The notes beneath the pieces were generated by a model. It did not search any database, was not told the DNA's origin, and was given only the letters and a program-made list of their open reading frames with translations. Below, one piece after another: positions 19,889 to 28,337 of a stretch of DNA of 64,000 nt; positions within the stretch are counted from its first letter, which is position 1; each line of letters starts with the position of its first letter. A program made the translations under genes and the position numbers. Source of the stretch: Planctomycetota bacterium (GTDB taxonomy: Bacteria > Planctomycetota > Phycisphaerae > Phycisphaerales > Phycisphaeraceae); the NCBI GenBank assembly GCA_024279865.1, contig JAJRRC010000008.1, positions 1-64,000 on the forward strand. Reading direction: 5' to 3'.

Positions 19889-20926
19889 ATGACAAATATC
19901 AATACCCTCGACCACATTCAATGGGTCGGCAACGCACAGACAGGCCATCTGCGTTTGCTCGATCAAACCCGTTTGCCCGGCGAACAAATCTTTCTAGATT
20001 GCCAGGACGTGCAAAGTGTCTGGGATGCGATCAAACGCTTGAGTATTCGCGGTGCGCCAGCCATTGGAATTGCCGCGGCTTATGGTTGTGTCATTGGCGC
20101 TCAACAAAATCAATTCAATGAAGCTTGTGAACATCTAGCGACGAGCCGACCGACGGCCGTCAATTTGTTCTGGGCCATTGAACAAATGCAGCAAGTCACT
20201 GGTGGTATTGAAAATCTTTTGGCTCGCGCCAAAGAGATTCATGAAGAAGATATTGCCATGTGCCGGAGCATTGGCGAACATGCGGCACATCTGATTGAAG
20301 AACTGCCCGAGGATCGACGGGGCGTGTTGACCCATTGCAATGCGGGCCTGCTTGCCACCGGCGGCATCGGGACCGCCACCGCCCCCATGTACGTGGCGCA
20401 CGAACGCGGAGCCAAGTTTAAAGTGTATGCAGATGAAACACGCCCGCTGCTTCAGGGGGCTCGCCTCACCAGTTTTGAACTACAACAGGCGGGTATTGAT
20501 GTCACGTTGATCTGCGACAACATGGCCGCCCAGGTCATGCGCGAAGGACGCATCGGCATGGTCATTACCGGGTCAGACCGCATTGCCGCCAACGGCGACG
20601 TGGCCAACAAAATTGGAACCTATGGCGTGGCCATTCTCGCCAAGTATCACAACATCCCGTTCTACGTGGCAGCGCCCGGCAGCACCTATGATTTTTCATT
20701 GGCCAATGGCGATCAGATTCCCATCGAATTGCGTGACGCAGAAGAAATCACCGAGGGCTTTGGCAATCGAACCGCCCCCCGGAACATACAGACCTATAGC
20801 CCGGCTTTTGATGTGACGCCAGCCTCTTTGGTGACGGCGTTGATTACCGAACGAGGGATTATTTCAGAGGTGAATACCCAGGCGATCCGCGAGCATTTTG
20901 CATCAATAAACAACGATCATGCTTAA
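19889..20926 (+). CDS. mtnA: S-methyl-5-thioribose-1-phosphate isomerase
   Basis: 345 residues. MtnA converts methylthioribose 1-phosphate to methylthioribulose 1-phosphate in methionine salvage. Family signatures visible are SIRGAPAIG (residues about 51-59), LTHCNAGLLATGGIGTA with its active-site Cys, GADRIAANGDVANKIGTY-like (here GSDRIAANGDV) and the closing FDVTPASLVTALITERG. The start at ATG 19889 gives the usual length; the open frame continues 31 codons upstream into R3, which is unlikely to be coding. No other salvage gene is in the window. Confidence 0.93.
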   Translation: MTNINTLDHIQWVGNAQTGHLRLLDQTRLPGEQIFLDCQDVQSVWDAIKRLSIRGAPAIGIAAAYGCVIGAQQNQFNEACEHLATSRPTAVNLFWAIEQMQQVTGGIENLLARAKEIHEEDIAMCRSIGEHAAHLIEELPEDRRGVLTHCNAGLLATGGIGTATAPMYVAHERGAKFKVYADETRPLLQGARLTSFELQQAGIDVTLICDNMAAQVMREGRIGMVITGSDRIAANGDVANKIGTYGVAILAKYHNIPFYVAAPGSTYDFSLANGDQIPIELRDAEEITEGFGNRTAPRNIQTYSPAFDVTPASLVTALITERGIISEVNTQAIREHFASINNDHA

Positions 20927-20944
20927 GCTGATCGTTTGAAAAAT

Positions 20945-20972
20945 AGCCGCAAGCATACGTGCTTGCGCGTCT
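20945..20972 (+). repeat. R6 hairpin repeat between convergent genes
   Basis: TAGCC is followed by GCAAGCA (20949-20955), a TACG loop, TGCTTGC (20960-20966) and GCGTCTGG. It lies in the short gap between the ends of mtnA and ribBA, which face each other. No T-run follows. Confidence 0.65.
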
Positions 20973-20999
20973 GGGGCACCTCGGATTGATTTTTAAATC

Positions 21000-22100
21000 T
21001 TAAATTTCCGGTTTCACAAATGCGTCAATGGTCAAGCCAAAGCCGTCTAGCGCGGTGGGTTGGAAAGGATGGCGGGTGATGAGTTGCAGGCGTTGAATGC
21101 CCAGGTCACGTAGGATCTGACAGCCAATGCCATGAGCGCCTTGACGCAACGGCGGGGTAGCCTGAGGGAGATCCAAACAGTGTAGGTATTGTTGAAGGCT
21201 GTTGTCGCCCAGTGCGTGACGCAGATAAACAATGACGCCACGCCCTTCTTTTTGAATCATTTGCATTGACGTATGCAAGGCATCGCCTGAGAGGTTTTTG
21301 ATATCACCAAACACATCGCCCAGTAAATTCTGGCGGTGCATGCGAACCAAAACCGGTTCGTCTGCTTCATCCACGTTGCCACAAACCAAGGCCACATGAG
21401 GCAAGGAATCGAAAATGCTGTGATACGCAATGAGTGTGAATTCGCCCCACTGTGTTTCAAATGGTTCAGTCATCGTGCGGCGGACCATTTGTTCACGCTC
21501 AAGACGGTGTTGAATCACGTCTGCCACGGAACACATTTTAATGTCGTGCTTCTGGCAAATTTTTTGAAGTTCAGGTCGTCTGGCCATCGTGCCATCATCG
21601 TTCATGACTTCGATGATGACCGCAGCTTCATTCAACCCTGCCAAGCGGCAAAGGTCGACGGAGCCTTCGGTTTGGCCGGCCCGGACGAGTACGCCGCCGT
21701 CCCGCGCCCGCAGGGGTTGGACGTGGCCTGGCCTGGCGAAATCATTGGGGACTGCTGTCGGATCAGCCAAGCGGCTGATGGTGGTCGCGCGGTCGGCTGC
21801 ACTGACGCCTGTGGTAATGCCAAAGCGGTCATGGGCATCGACGGTAATGGTATAAGCAGTGGTATGCTGGGAGGTGTTGATGGCACTTTGAGGGGGAAGC
21901 TCAAGGCGATCACAATATTCGCCTGACAACGGAACGCAGAGCATCCCGCGTCCTTCACGCAGCATAAAGTTGATAATGTCAGGTGTCACGCAGTCCGCAG
22001 CGCACACCAGATCGCCTTCATTTTCCCGGCCTTCATCATCCACAAGCACAATCATGCGGCCCTGACGAAGATCTTCGAGAACTGTATCAATGGAATCCAT
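21000..22100 (-). CDS. ribBA: RibBA-like protein: DHBP synthase with degenerate GTP cyclohydrolase II domain
   Basis: 366 residues. Residues 1-200 are 3,4-dihydroxy-2-butanone-4-phosphate synthase with the [12 protein letters not shown] acidic loop, [15 protein letters not shown] and RPGHVQPL, all intact; it makes the four-carbon unit of riboflavin. Residues 205-366 resemble GTP cyclohydrolase II ([25 protein letters not shown]), but the zinc cysteines are gone: ECLTGD is QNLLGD and RCDCG is KNLSG. The EGRGIGL loop is also lost (ALGDNSL). The C-terminal half is therefore probably not a GTP cyclohydrolase. The gene starts inside the stop of the M16 peptidase gene (TAATG), so it is the last gene of a trx-M16-ribBA operon. 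Confidence 0.9.
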   Translation of the reverse strand: MDSIDTVLEDLRQGRMIVLVDDEGRENEGDLVCAADCVTPDIINFMLREGRGMLCVPLSGEYCDRLELPPQSAINTSQHTTAYTITVDAHDRFGITTGVSAADRATTISRLADPTAVPNDFARPGHVQPLRARDGGVLVRAGQTEGSVDLCRLAGLNEAAVIIEVMNDDGTMARRPELQKICQKHDIKMCSVADVIQHRLEREQMVRRTMTEPFETQWGEFTLIAYHSIFDSLPHVALVCGNVDEADEPVLVRMHRQNLLGDVFGDIKNLSGDALHTSMQMIQKEGRGVIVYLRHALGDNSLQQYLHCLDLPQATPPLRQGAHGIGCQILRDLGIQRLQLITRHPFQPTALDGFGLTIDAFVKPEI

Positions 22101-23389
22101 TATTGAGGTCCCAGTCGCATAAGATGGCTGTTTGAAAAAGGATGGCCCGCCAAAAGCTCTTGAATCTCATCAAGATCAACAGCCATCAGACGCTCCACCT
22201 CTTGAGCCAAGGGAATGTATTGATTCAACGCCAACCATTGGCCGCCCAAGGCACGCATGCGGCCAGATGGACTTTCGCCGTGCAGGGTGGCACTGGTGGC
22301 GAGCTTGTTTTTGGTTCGCTGAACTTGTGAAGCCGTGATGGTGCTGGCTGCTTGGCTTAGCACGTTGAATAGAACGGTTTTGACTTGCTCGGCCCGCTTG
22401 GGATCGCACGAGGCATAGGCCATGAAACAACCCACGCCGTCTTGTCCGATGTGTGATATGTCTGCTTCGTCGGCAAGGCCTGGATCAATCAATGCCCAGT
22501 AAAGAGCCGATCCATCGGTATCGCCCAAGACATCAGCCAACACCGTTGCTGCGTAACGAGTTTCGTCTGAAGCACTGGGTCCCGGGCAGATGAAGGTGAG
22601 ATAGTGACGGTTGAGCGTGGCATCGGTTAACGCTGTTTCCCCTGAACAAATGGCCGGGGGGGTCAGGTCACGCGTCGCCCCGGTGGGTTTCCAGTGGCCT
22701 GCGACTTTTTCAATGTCTGCGACAAGCTGATCGAAGTCAATCTGTCCGGCCGCAGTGACGACAATGTTGTCCGGGCAGTAGCGATGCTCAAAATAGCTTT
22801 GCATCTGCGTTGCGGTCAGGGCGTTGATCGAATCGACAGTTCCCAGCACGCGATAGCCCAGGGGGTGATCCCCGAAGTATTTTTCGAGCAGCGTGTCTTG
22901 CAAACGCCATTGGGGGCGGTCGTCGTACATGCTGATTTCTTCGAGGATGACCTTCTTTTCCATGGTGAAATCTTTTTCACGCAGGGCAGGTCTGAGCATA
23001 TCGCCCAGCAGGTCAATGGCTCGCGGCAGATATTCAGGCAGCACATGCGCGTAATAGACTGTTTTTTCGTGGCTGGTAAAAGCGTTGTAGTTTGCACCGA
23101 TGTCATCAAATTCTTGATTGACTTCGTCGGCGGTACGCTTGGCGGTTCCCTTGAACATCATGTGTTCGAGGAAATGGCTCACGCCCATTTCAGGCAGTGT
23201 TTCATCGCGTGTACCAGCTTTGACGAAAAAGCCGATGGCTGATGTATGAACATCAGGGTCACATTCAGCCAAAATCGTCAGGCCGTTGGATAGCGTGGTG
23301 GAGTGAAATTCGATAGCCACAGATTGTCCCAGTAAATTGCCTCGTGTGCCTAGGTTGACCTCAATCCGCTTTTGCAGATGAAGGACCAT
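22100..23389 (-). CDS. M16-family zinc peptidase (processing-peptidase type)
   Basis: 429 residues. The inverted zinc motif HFLEH (in VSHFLEHMMFKGT) and the downstream Glu (in KKVILEEISMY) identify a catalytic M16 subunit. The C-terminal half is the second, non-catalytic M16 domain (ICPGPSASDETRY, GESPSGRMRALG). Related proteins open with AIEFHxTTLxNGL, so the GTG at 23320 may be the true start; the ATG at 23389 adds 23 residues with no signal peptide. It sits 18 bases after trx and overlaps ribBA. Its role as a cytoplasmic or periplasmic oligopeptidase is not decided by the sequence. Confidence 0.9.
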   Translation of the reverse strand: MVLHLQKRIEVNLGTRGNLLGQSVAIEFHSTTLSNGLTILAECDPDVHTSAIGFFVKAGTRDETLPEMGVSHFLEHMMFKGTAKRTADEVNQEFDDIGANYNAFTSHEKTVYYAHVLPEYLPRAIDLLGDMLRPALREKDFTMEKKVILEEISMYDDRPQWRLQDTLLEKYFGDHPLGYRVLGTVDSINALTATQMQSYFEHRYCPDNIVVTAAGQIDFDQLVADIEKVAGHWKPTGATRDLTPPAICSGETALTDATLNRHYLTFICPGPSASDETRYAATVLADVLGDTDGSALYWALIDPGLADEADISHIGQDGVGCFMAYASCDPKRAEQVKTVLFNVLSQAASTITASQVQRTKNKLATSATLHGESPSGRMRALGGQWLALNQYIPLAQEVERLMAVDLDEIQELLAGHPFSNSHLMRLGPQ

Positions 23390-23407
23390 TTCAAGCGGGC
23401 AACTTGA

Positions 23408-23740
23408 TTAAGAAGTCGCGTCTTGCAGTGCTTGGGCAAATTCCTGCTTGGGGGTTACACCCACAAACTTCTGAATGATTTCACCCTTGTGGAACAGAAG
23501 CACGGTGGGGATGGCGCTGATCTCAAAGTTCACAGAAACTTCGCGATTGGCATCCGTATCAAGCTTGCCCACTTTGGCTTTGCCTGCAAATTCTTCTGCC
23601 AACTCATCAATCACCGGAGCGAGCATGCGGCAAGGCATACACCACTCAGCCCAAAAGTCCACCAACACTGGAACATCACTCTTGACAACTTCTGCATCGA
23701 AATTGGCATCCGTTAATTCTAAAACCGCATCACTAGCCAT
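23408..23740 (-). CDS. trx: Thioredoxin
   Basis: 110 residues, the usual length. The fold is complete (VLVDFWAEWC, KLDTDANREVSVNFEISAIPT, GVTPKQEF). The redox motif is WCMPC rather than the classical WCGPC. AAGGAG lies 8 bases before the ATG. It is first in a three-gene operon with the M16 peptidase and ribBA. It reduces protein disulfides in the cytoplasm. Confidence 0.93.
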   Translation of the reverse strand: MASDAVLELTDANFDAEVVKSDVPVLVDFWAEWCMPCRMLAPVIDELAEEFAGKAKVGKLDTDANREVSVNFEISAIPTVLLFHKGEIIQKFVGVTPKQEFAQALQDATS

Positions 23741-23934
23741 GCGTATTACTCCTTCTGAGGTGTGTTTGTACTATCGGTCAGCCAAAGAAAGCTGATATCG
23801 ACTAAAATATGATTCTATGTCGAGCAGTTCCGATCAGCAACCGTCTGTCAAGCTCAATTGAAAATTATAGACTACTTTTATGGGCGTGGCATGGGGCGGT
23901 TGGCATTCAAATACCCTCCCCCATCGCGGCAGAT

Positions 23935-23955
23935 ATCACACCCGATGGGTATAAT
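23935..23955 (+). repeat. R3, right end only
   Basis: TCACACCCGATGGGTATAAT matches the right end of R3 (TCATACCCGATGGGTATAG at 19844-19862). It lies in the 295-base gap between the divergent trx and dehydrogenase genes, where nothing else was recognised. Confidence 0.4.
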
Positions 23956-24035
23956 CGCAAAAGCTGATAAGCTAAATACCCGATAAAAGACAGATACGAC
24001 CTCACACAAGGTCCGCCCAAAGGAGGCGATGGAAT

Positions 24036-25346
24036 TTGACGCTTAAAAATAAAATTCAGGATCATACCGCGACCGTCGGCGTGATAGGGCTTGGTTACGT
24101 GGGATTGCCCTTGATGAACGCGTTCTCAAACGCAGGCTATCCCGTGATTGGCTTTGATGTCGATCCTCAGAAAATCAAGATGATCCATCAAGGTGAAAAC
24201 TACCTCAAACACCTCGGCGAAGACTTTATTCGCCAAATGAGTGGATCAGGCAAGTTTGACGCCACCGCCGATTTTTCCCGCCTCAGTGAAGCAGACGCAC
24301 TGTTGGTCTGTGTTCCCACCCCGCTGGGCAAACACCTTGAACCAGACCTCTCCTATGTCGAACAGACCACCGAAGCCATTGCCAAAACACTAAGGCCAGG
24401 CCAATTGGTCGTGCTCGAATCCACCACCTATCCAGGTACAACCCGGGAAATTATGCTGCCTGTGCTGGAAAAAACAGGCCTCAAGTGTGGCAAAGATTTT
24501 TACCTAGCCTATTCACCAGAACGAGAAGATCCCGGCCGCAAGAATTTCAACACCCAGACCATCCCCAAACTCGTCGGGGGCATCTGTCAGACCTGTGGCC
24601 AACTGGCGGCAGACCTTTATACCGCCGCGGTCAGTGAAGTCATCCCTGTCTCCACTGCCGAGGTGGCTGAATCCGCCAAGCTGTTGGAAAATATTTATCG
24701 AGCCGTCAACATTGCCTTGGTCAATGAAATGAAAATAGTCCTTGGCGCGATGGACATTGATGTATGGGAAGTCATTGACGCTGCTGCGACCAAGCCGTTT
24801 GGGTTCTCTGCGTTTTACCCAGGCCCAGGCCTCGGCGGCCACTGTATTCCCATTGATCCGTACTACCTCACTTGGAAAGCACGGGAAGTGGGCCTTTCCA
24901 CCCGGTTTATCCACTTGGCGGGTGAAATCAATCGGTCGATGCCAGATTATGTGATCGAGCAGACCACGCTCGCGCTCAACGGCCAGCGAAAAAGTGTCGC
25001 TGACTCCAAAGTGCTTATTTTGGGATTGGCTTACAAACCCAACGTGGATGATATCCGTGAGAGTCCGAGTTTTGAGTTGATTCAAAAGCTCAATGCCTTG
25101 GGTGCCGTGGTCAGTTACAACGACCCGCACGTTCCCTCCACGCACAAAATGCGTCATTACGATTTAAAGATGAGTAGCGTCGAACTCACGCCAGCGTCTT
25201 TGGAAACGTATGACTGTGTGGTCATTGCAACCAACCACGATGCGTATGATTGGCAGATGGTGGCCGACCACGCCAAGCTGGTCGTCGATACCCGAGGCGC
25301 CATGCGTGAAGTGACTGGCAAGACCGATCATATTGTCGGTGCATAA
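24036..25346 (+). CDS. Nucleotide-sugar dehydrogenase (WbpA/TviB type)
   Basis: 436 residues. The start is TTG 24036, supported by AAAGGAGG 10 bases upstream; the ATG at 24029 is out of frame. NAD-binding motif is GVIGLGYVGLPLM (residues about 15-27). ESTTYPGTT, YSPEREDPG and the catalytic-cysteine loop GPGLGGHCIPIDPYYLTW place it with UDP-N-acetyl-hexosamine 6-dehydrogenases rather than plain UDP-glucose dehydrogenases. It makes a UDP-HexNAc uronic acid for surface polysaccharide. The epimerase at 47240 may use the same pool (inference). Confidence 0.9.
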   Translation: MTLKNKIQDHTATVGVIGLGYVGLPLMNAFSNAGYPVIGFDVDPQKIKMIHQGENYLKHLGEDFIRQMSGSGKFDATADFSRLSEADALLVCVPTPLGKHLEPDLSYVEQTTEAIAKTLRPGQLVVLESTTYPGTTREIMLPVLEKTGLKCGKDFYLAYSPEREDPGRKNFNTQTIPKLVGGICQTCGQLAADLYTAAVSEVIPVSTAEVAESAKLLENIYRAVNIALVNEMKIVLGAMDIDVWEVIDAAATKPFGFSAFYPGPGLGGHCIPIDPYYLTWKAREVGLSTRFIHLAGEINRSMPDYVIEQTTLALNGQRKSVADSKVLILGLAYKPNVDDIRESPSFELIQKLNALGAVVSYNDPHVPSTHKMRHYDLKMSSVELTPASLETYDCVVIATNHDAYDWQMVADHAKLVVDTRGAMREVTGKTDHIVGA

Positions 25347-25358
25347 ATGGCAAAATTT

Positions 25359-25448
25359 GGGGGGGGCCGGGGGGCTTTCCGGGGGGCTTTCCGGGGGGCT
25401 TTTCGAGGGCTTGATGTTTTCCCAATGGCCAGCTTCCGGGGGGGGGCG
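25359..25448 (+). repeat. R1 tandem G-runs between dehydrogenase and trpS, G-quadruplex motif
   Basis: G8, G6, G6 and G6 (25359-25398) are separated by CC, CTTTCC and CTTTCC, a perfect G-quadruplex motif. A further AGCTTCCGGGGGGGGG stands at 25431-25447. It fills most of the 125-base gap before trpS and so would be in the trpS leader or in read-through mRNA. Confidence 0.75.
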
Positions 25449-25471
25449 TTATCCCATAGAATGCTTGGACT

Positions 25472-26452
25472 ATGAAACGCATTTTTTCACGCATCCTTTC
25501 AGGCATCCAACCGTCGGGCCAACTACATCTAGGTAACTATGCGGGCGCGATTCGACAATTTATCGAATTGCAGCACGAATATGAGATGTATATTTTCGTG
25601 GCTTCGTACCATGCACTGACTTCGAGTCGTGACCCTGAAGCCTTGAGGCAATCGAGCCGCCAGGTCGTTATTGATTACTTGGCTTTTGGGCTTGATCCTA
25701 AAAAAGTGAACATCTACCTCCAACAAGATGTCCCTGGGGTGACCGAATTGGCTTGGCTGCTTTCATGTGTCTGTCCCAAGCACCTCATGGACAAGGCCAC
25801 CAGCTACAAAGACAAAGTCGCCAAGGGACTCAACGCCACCGTCGGTCTGTACACCTATCCCATTCTTCAAGCTGCGGACATTCTCAGTGTCAATGCGGAT
25901 ATGGTTCCCATCGGTGAAGATCAGGTGCAACACATGGAAATTACCCGGGACCTAGCTCAAAAATTCAACCACATCTATGGCGAAGTTTTTAAGCTGCCCA
26001 GTTACCGTCTTCAAGAAGGCGCGGGCGTGGTGCCTGGCATTGATGGCCGCAAAATGTCCAAAAGCTATGGCAACACAATCGACCCCTTTCTACCGGAAAA
26101 GAAACTCCGCAAAACGATCATGAAAATCGTGACCGACTCCACCTCCGTCGAAGATTCCAAAGACCCTGCTGCCTGTACGGTGTATCAGATCTTTAGTGCC
26201 ATTGCTGGCTCGCAAGATCCTCGGACCACCGCCCTCGCCGAGCGTTATCGAGCCGGGGGCATGGGATACGGACAAGCCAAACAGGATCTTTTTGAATTGA
26301 TCTTGGAACATTTTGCAGACGCACGCGAGCGTCGTGAAGGACTCATGGCCGACCCCGGCTACGTGGATCAAGTTTTGCGTGACGGCGCTGCTGCGGCAGG
26401 CAAACAAGTGGCTCAAATGGTCCAACGCGCCCGTGAAGCGGTGGGGTTGTGA
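25472..26452 (+). CDS. trpS: Tryptophanyl-tRNA synthetase
   Basis: 326 residues, typical for the short bacterial form. Class I signatures are SGIQPSGQLHLGNYAGA (HIGH-type HLGN) and GRKMSKSYGN (KMSKS). It charges tRNA-Trp in the cytoplasm. No trp leader or T-box was seen upstream, only R1 G-runs. Confidence 0.96.
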   Translation: MKRIFSRILSGIQPSGQLHLGNYAGAIRQFIELQHEYEMYIFVASYHALTSSRDPEALRQSSRQVVIDYLAFGLDPKKVNIYLQQDVPGVTELAWLLSCVCPKHLMDKATSYKDKVAKGLNATVGLYTYPILQAADILSVNADMVPIGEDQVQHMEITRDLAQKFNHIYGEVFKLPSYRLQEGAGVVPGIDGRKMSKSYGNTIDPFLPEKKLRKTIMKIVTDSTSVEDSKDPAACTVYQIFSAIAGSQDPRTTALAERYRAGGMGYGQAKQDLFELILEHFADARERREGLMADPGYVDQVLRDGAAAAGKQVAQMVQRAREAVGL

Positions 26453-26455
26453 TGG

Positions 26456-26691
26456 AGCCATTAGCTTTCAGTAAGAAATCAAAAATACTTTAGGACATGG
26501 GTAAAGCACAAGGTTCACTTAATCCGATGCGTCACGGCGTTGGGCAAGTGGCATGGTGATAATCGCAAACAAACCGGGGTTCATCACAACGCCGAGTCCT
26601 AAGGCCCTCCGGGGCCGCAGGGCCGGATTCTCCTCCTATATAGAACCCTGTTTTCGAGTGCATGACGCATCACAAAAATACGCAATGCGTA
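26456..26691. other. Repeat-bearing gap between trpS and mch ends
   Basis: No gene. It contains an R7 fragment (TTAGCTTTCAGTAAG, 26461-26475), the R4 copy at 26582-26637, and AATACGCAATGCGTATT (about 26674-26690), a perfect palindrome that resembles the terminal part of R2. Confidence 0.5.
26582..26637 (+). repeat. R4 repeat
   Basis: ATCACAACGCCGAGTCCTAAG then GGCCCTCCGGGGCCGCAGGGCC and GGATTCTCCTCC. It aligns over its length with copies at 36332 and 53231. GGCCCT/AGGGCC can pair as a stem in this copy. Confidence 0.6.
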
Positions 26692-27606
26692 TTACAACAG
26701 CGACTGCATTAACATCGCGTGGTCGATTTGCCCGTGATGATGGGTTTGCCCCGTATCCAGATTGCAGAGCATCAATTGGGCGGGAGAACTGCAAGAGCCG
26801 GGGGTGCTTCCGGGGGTGCTTCCGGGGGTGGGGGAGAGTTGTTCTGCCATGAGCTGGGTTAGTGATTCGTCATCGCCGCGTACCATGAGGGTCACTTGTC
26901 CGCCGTAGCGAATCGCATCGTTCGCGCGACCGATGGCAGCCTCATCATCCTTGGCCACCGGCGGCAACGGTGCAGAACCAAATCCGCCTACTACCCGTTT
27001 GAGATTAAATTGCAGTTTGTGCAATTGCGTCATTACCGTTTGGACCGACCGGGCGGCCGCTTGGACCGATCCGACCAAACTGGCCGGCCGAGCGCAAATT
27101 AACGTGAGATGATGTTGTTGAATGCCACAGGCAATGGCCAGTTCATTAATGATTTCACGCGATGGCAAGGAATCTGTTTGGAGGACGCCGATCGCGCAGC
27201 CGGAGTTTTCAGTAAAGCCGATTTCCTTGAACAAAGGTTCTTTGCCTGCTGCTGCGCGAAAGGGGCCTGACCCCAGGGCAAAAAAGTTTTCACTTTTAAG
27301 TTCCCAGCCAGCATATTGGCTTGCCATGCAAGCTGCGACCGGGTGATTTACATTGACCGTGATCTGAGGCAAGGGAACAGAGCCCATCTGTCCAGGGATC
27401 ATTTGCACCGTCCCCAGATCCGCCAAGCAAGCTCGCGCGACCCACAGCCCTGCATTAAGGCTGCCCAGCGTGTTCACCCCCGCGTCAATGATCCGAGCGC
27501 CCGCCCGGTTCTCCACGCGCACGCCAAGCTCGGCGGCTCGACGTTCAAGTTCATTGGCAATCACCAATGTTCGATCATTCAGTCCCGGCAGATTACCCGT
27601 TGCCAT
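26692..27606 (-). CDS. mch: Methenyl-tetrahydromethanopterin cyclohydrolase
   Basis: 304 residues. Mch interconverts methenyl-H4MPT and N5-formyl-H4MPT in the H4MPT-linked C1 pathway. Recognisable family segments are LNAGLWVARACLADLG, ALGSGPFRAAAGKEPLF, CAIGVLQTDSLPS and the late NDAIRYGGQVTLMV. Near the C-terminus GSTPGSTPGS, coded by three tandem R1 units, is inserted where relatives run straight into the SPA strand (here SPAQLMLCNLDTG). The start overlaps fhcC by 28 bases, so it is the last gene of fhcD-fhcC-mch. Confidence 0.92.
   Translation of the reverse strand: MATGNLPGLNDRTLVIANELERRAAELGVRVENRAGARIIDAGVNTLGSLNAGLWVARACLADLGTVQMIPGQMGSVPLPQITVNVNHPVAACMASQYAGWELKSENFFALGSGPFRAAAGKEPLFKEIGFTENSGCAIGVLQTDSLPSREIINELAIACGIQQHHLTLICARPASLVGSVQAAARSVQTVMTQLHKLQFNLKRVVGGFGSAPLPPVAKDDEAAIGRANDAIRYGGQVTLMVRGDDESLTQLMAEQLSPTPGSTPGSTPGSCSSPAQLMLCNLDTGQTHHHGQIDHAMLMQSLL
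26798..26834 (+). repeat. R1 tandem repeats inside mch
   Basis: GCCGGGGGTGCTTCCGGGGGT followed by GCTTCCGGGGGTGGGGG, with a 12-base period. On the mch strand it encodes TPGS repeats. Three G5 tracts and a final GGGGG satisfy a G-quadruplex pattern on the plus strand. Confidence 0.7.
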
Positions 27607-28337
27607 ATTTCAGCCTTGTTTAGTTCAGTCTGATTGCCGGTGAATAGCTTGAATTTTGCGTTGAGCCAATGGGCGTTCAGAGGAAAGTTCAGTTCTTGTA
27701 AGCGTTTTAAGATCAAACGGACCACGGGCAATGCAAATTCGCCCTCGGCCGCAAAACGACCTTTGATTTCTAAATCTGTTTCTGTATCGAGATAAAGCAA
27801 TGTGCCTCGCTGCATTTCAAGGCCGGGGGTGTGCGGGCAAGTTTGCTTGCCTAGAACCAGCGTCCCAGCGAACATGCGATAGCCTGGTAATTTTCCGCAG
27901 GTTCCTGCGATGGCAATGAGTCCTCGACGCATCAGTAGGCCCGCGTGGTCGCCTGCGTTGCCTAGGACCACAATTTCTCCGCCGCCGATGCCCACGGGTT
28001 GGTCGTTGGCGGGTCCGCCGACGCGGTCGCCGCAGTTACCTGTGACGTGGATGATGCCGTAGGCCATGGAACTGCCTAGGTCATCGCCCGCATCGCCTTG
28101 GATGATGAGTTGGCCGCCCGCCATTTGAGAGCCGAGGTGGTCGAGTTTTGGTGGGTTGATGAGTGTGAGGGTGTTGCCTGGTTTGCCTGTGATTTCGAAC
28201 AGGTCGGTGAGTTTGATTTGTTCACGTCCGATGGGCATGGTCGCGGTCATCGGGTCACAGGCAGGGGTGAGGATCGAGCCATCGGTGGGCATGGGCAGCC
28301 GCATGGATTTCCAGGTGAGGGTGTAGCCTTGGCTCAT
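27579..28337 (-). CDS. fhcC: Formyltransferase/hydrolase complex subunit C
   Basis: 252 residues, homologous to FwdC/FmdC of formylmethanofuran dehydrogenase. The beta-helix glycine pattern is clear: MAGGQLIIQGDAGDDLGSSMAYG, GNCGDRVGG and GNAGDHAGLLMRRGLIAIAGTCG. In bacteria the Fhc complex (A, B, C, D) hydrolyses formyl-methanofuran to formate. The start overlaps the fhcD stop as ATGA. fhcA and fhcB are not in the window. Confidence 0.92.
   Translation of the reverse strand: MSQGYTLTWKSMRLPMPTDGSILTPACDPMTATMPIGREQIKLTDLFEITGKPGNTLTLINPPKLDHLGSQMAGGQLIIQGDAGDDLGSSMAYGIIHVTGNCGDRVGGPANDQPVGIGGGEIVVLGNAGDHAGLLMRRGLIAIAGTCGKLPGYRMFAGTLVLGKQTCPHTPGLEMQRGTLLYLDTETDLEIKGRFAAEGEFALPVVRLILKRLQELNFPLNAHWLNAKFKLFTGNQTELNKAEIWQRVICRD

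Noticed and set aside
20945-20972. Rho-independent terminator between mtnA and ribBA
   Set aside because: The stem is good but no T-run follows on either strand; the same hairpin recurs with fixed flanks, so it is listed as repeat R6.
23741-24035. FMN riboswitch or other leader upstream of the trx-M16-ribBA operon
   Set aside because: No RFN-element conserved blocks were found; only an R3 end was recognised.
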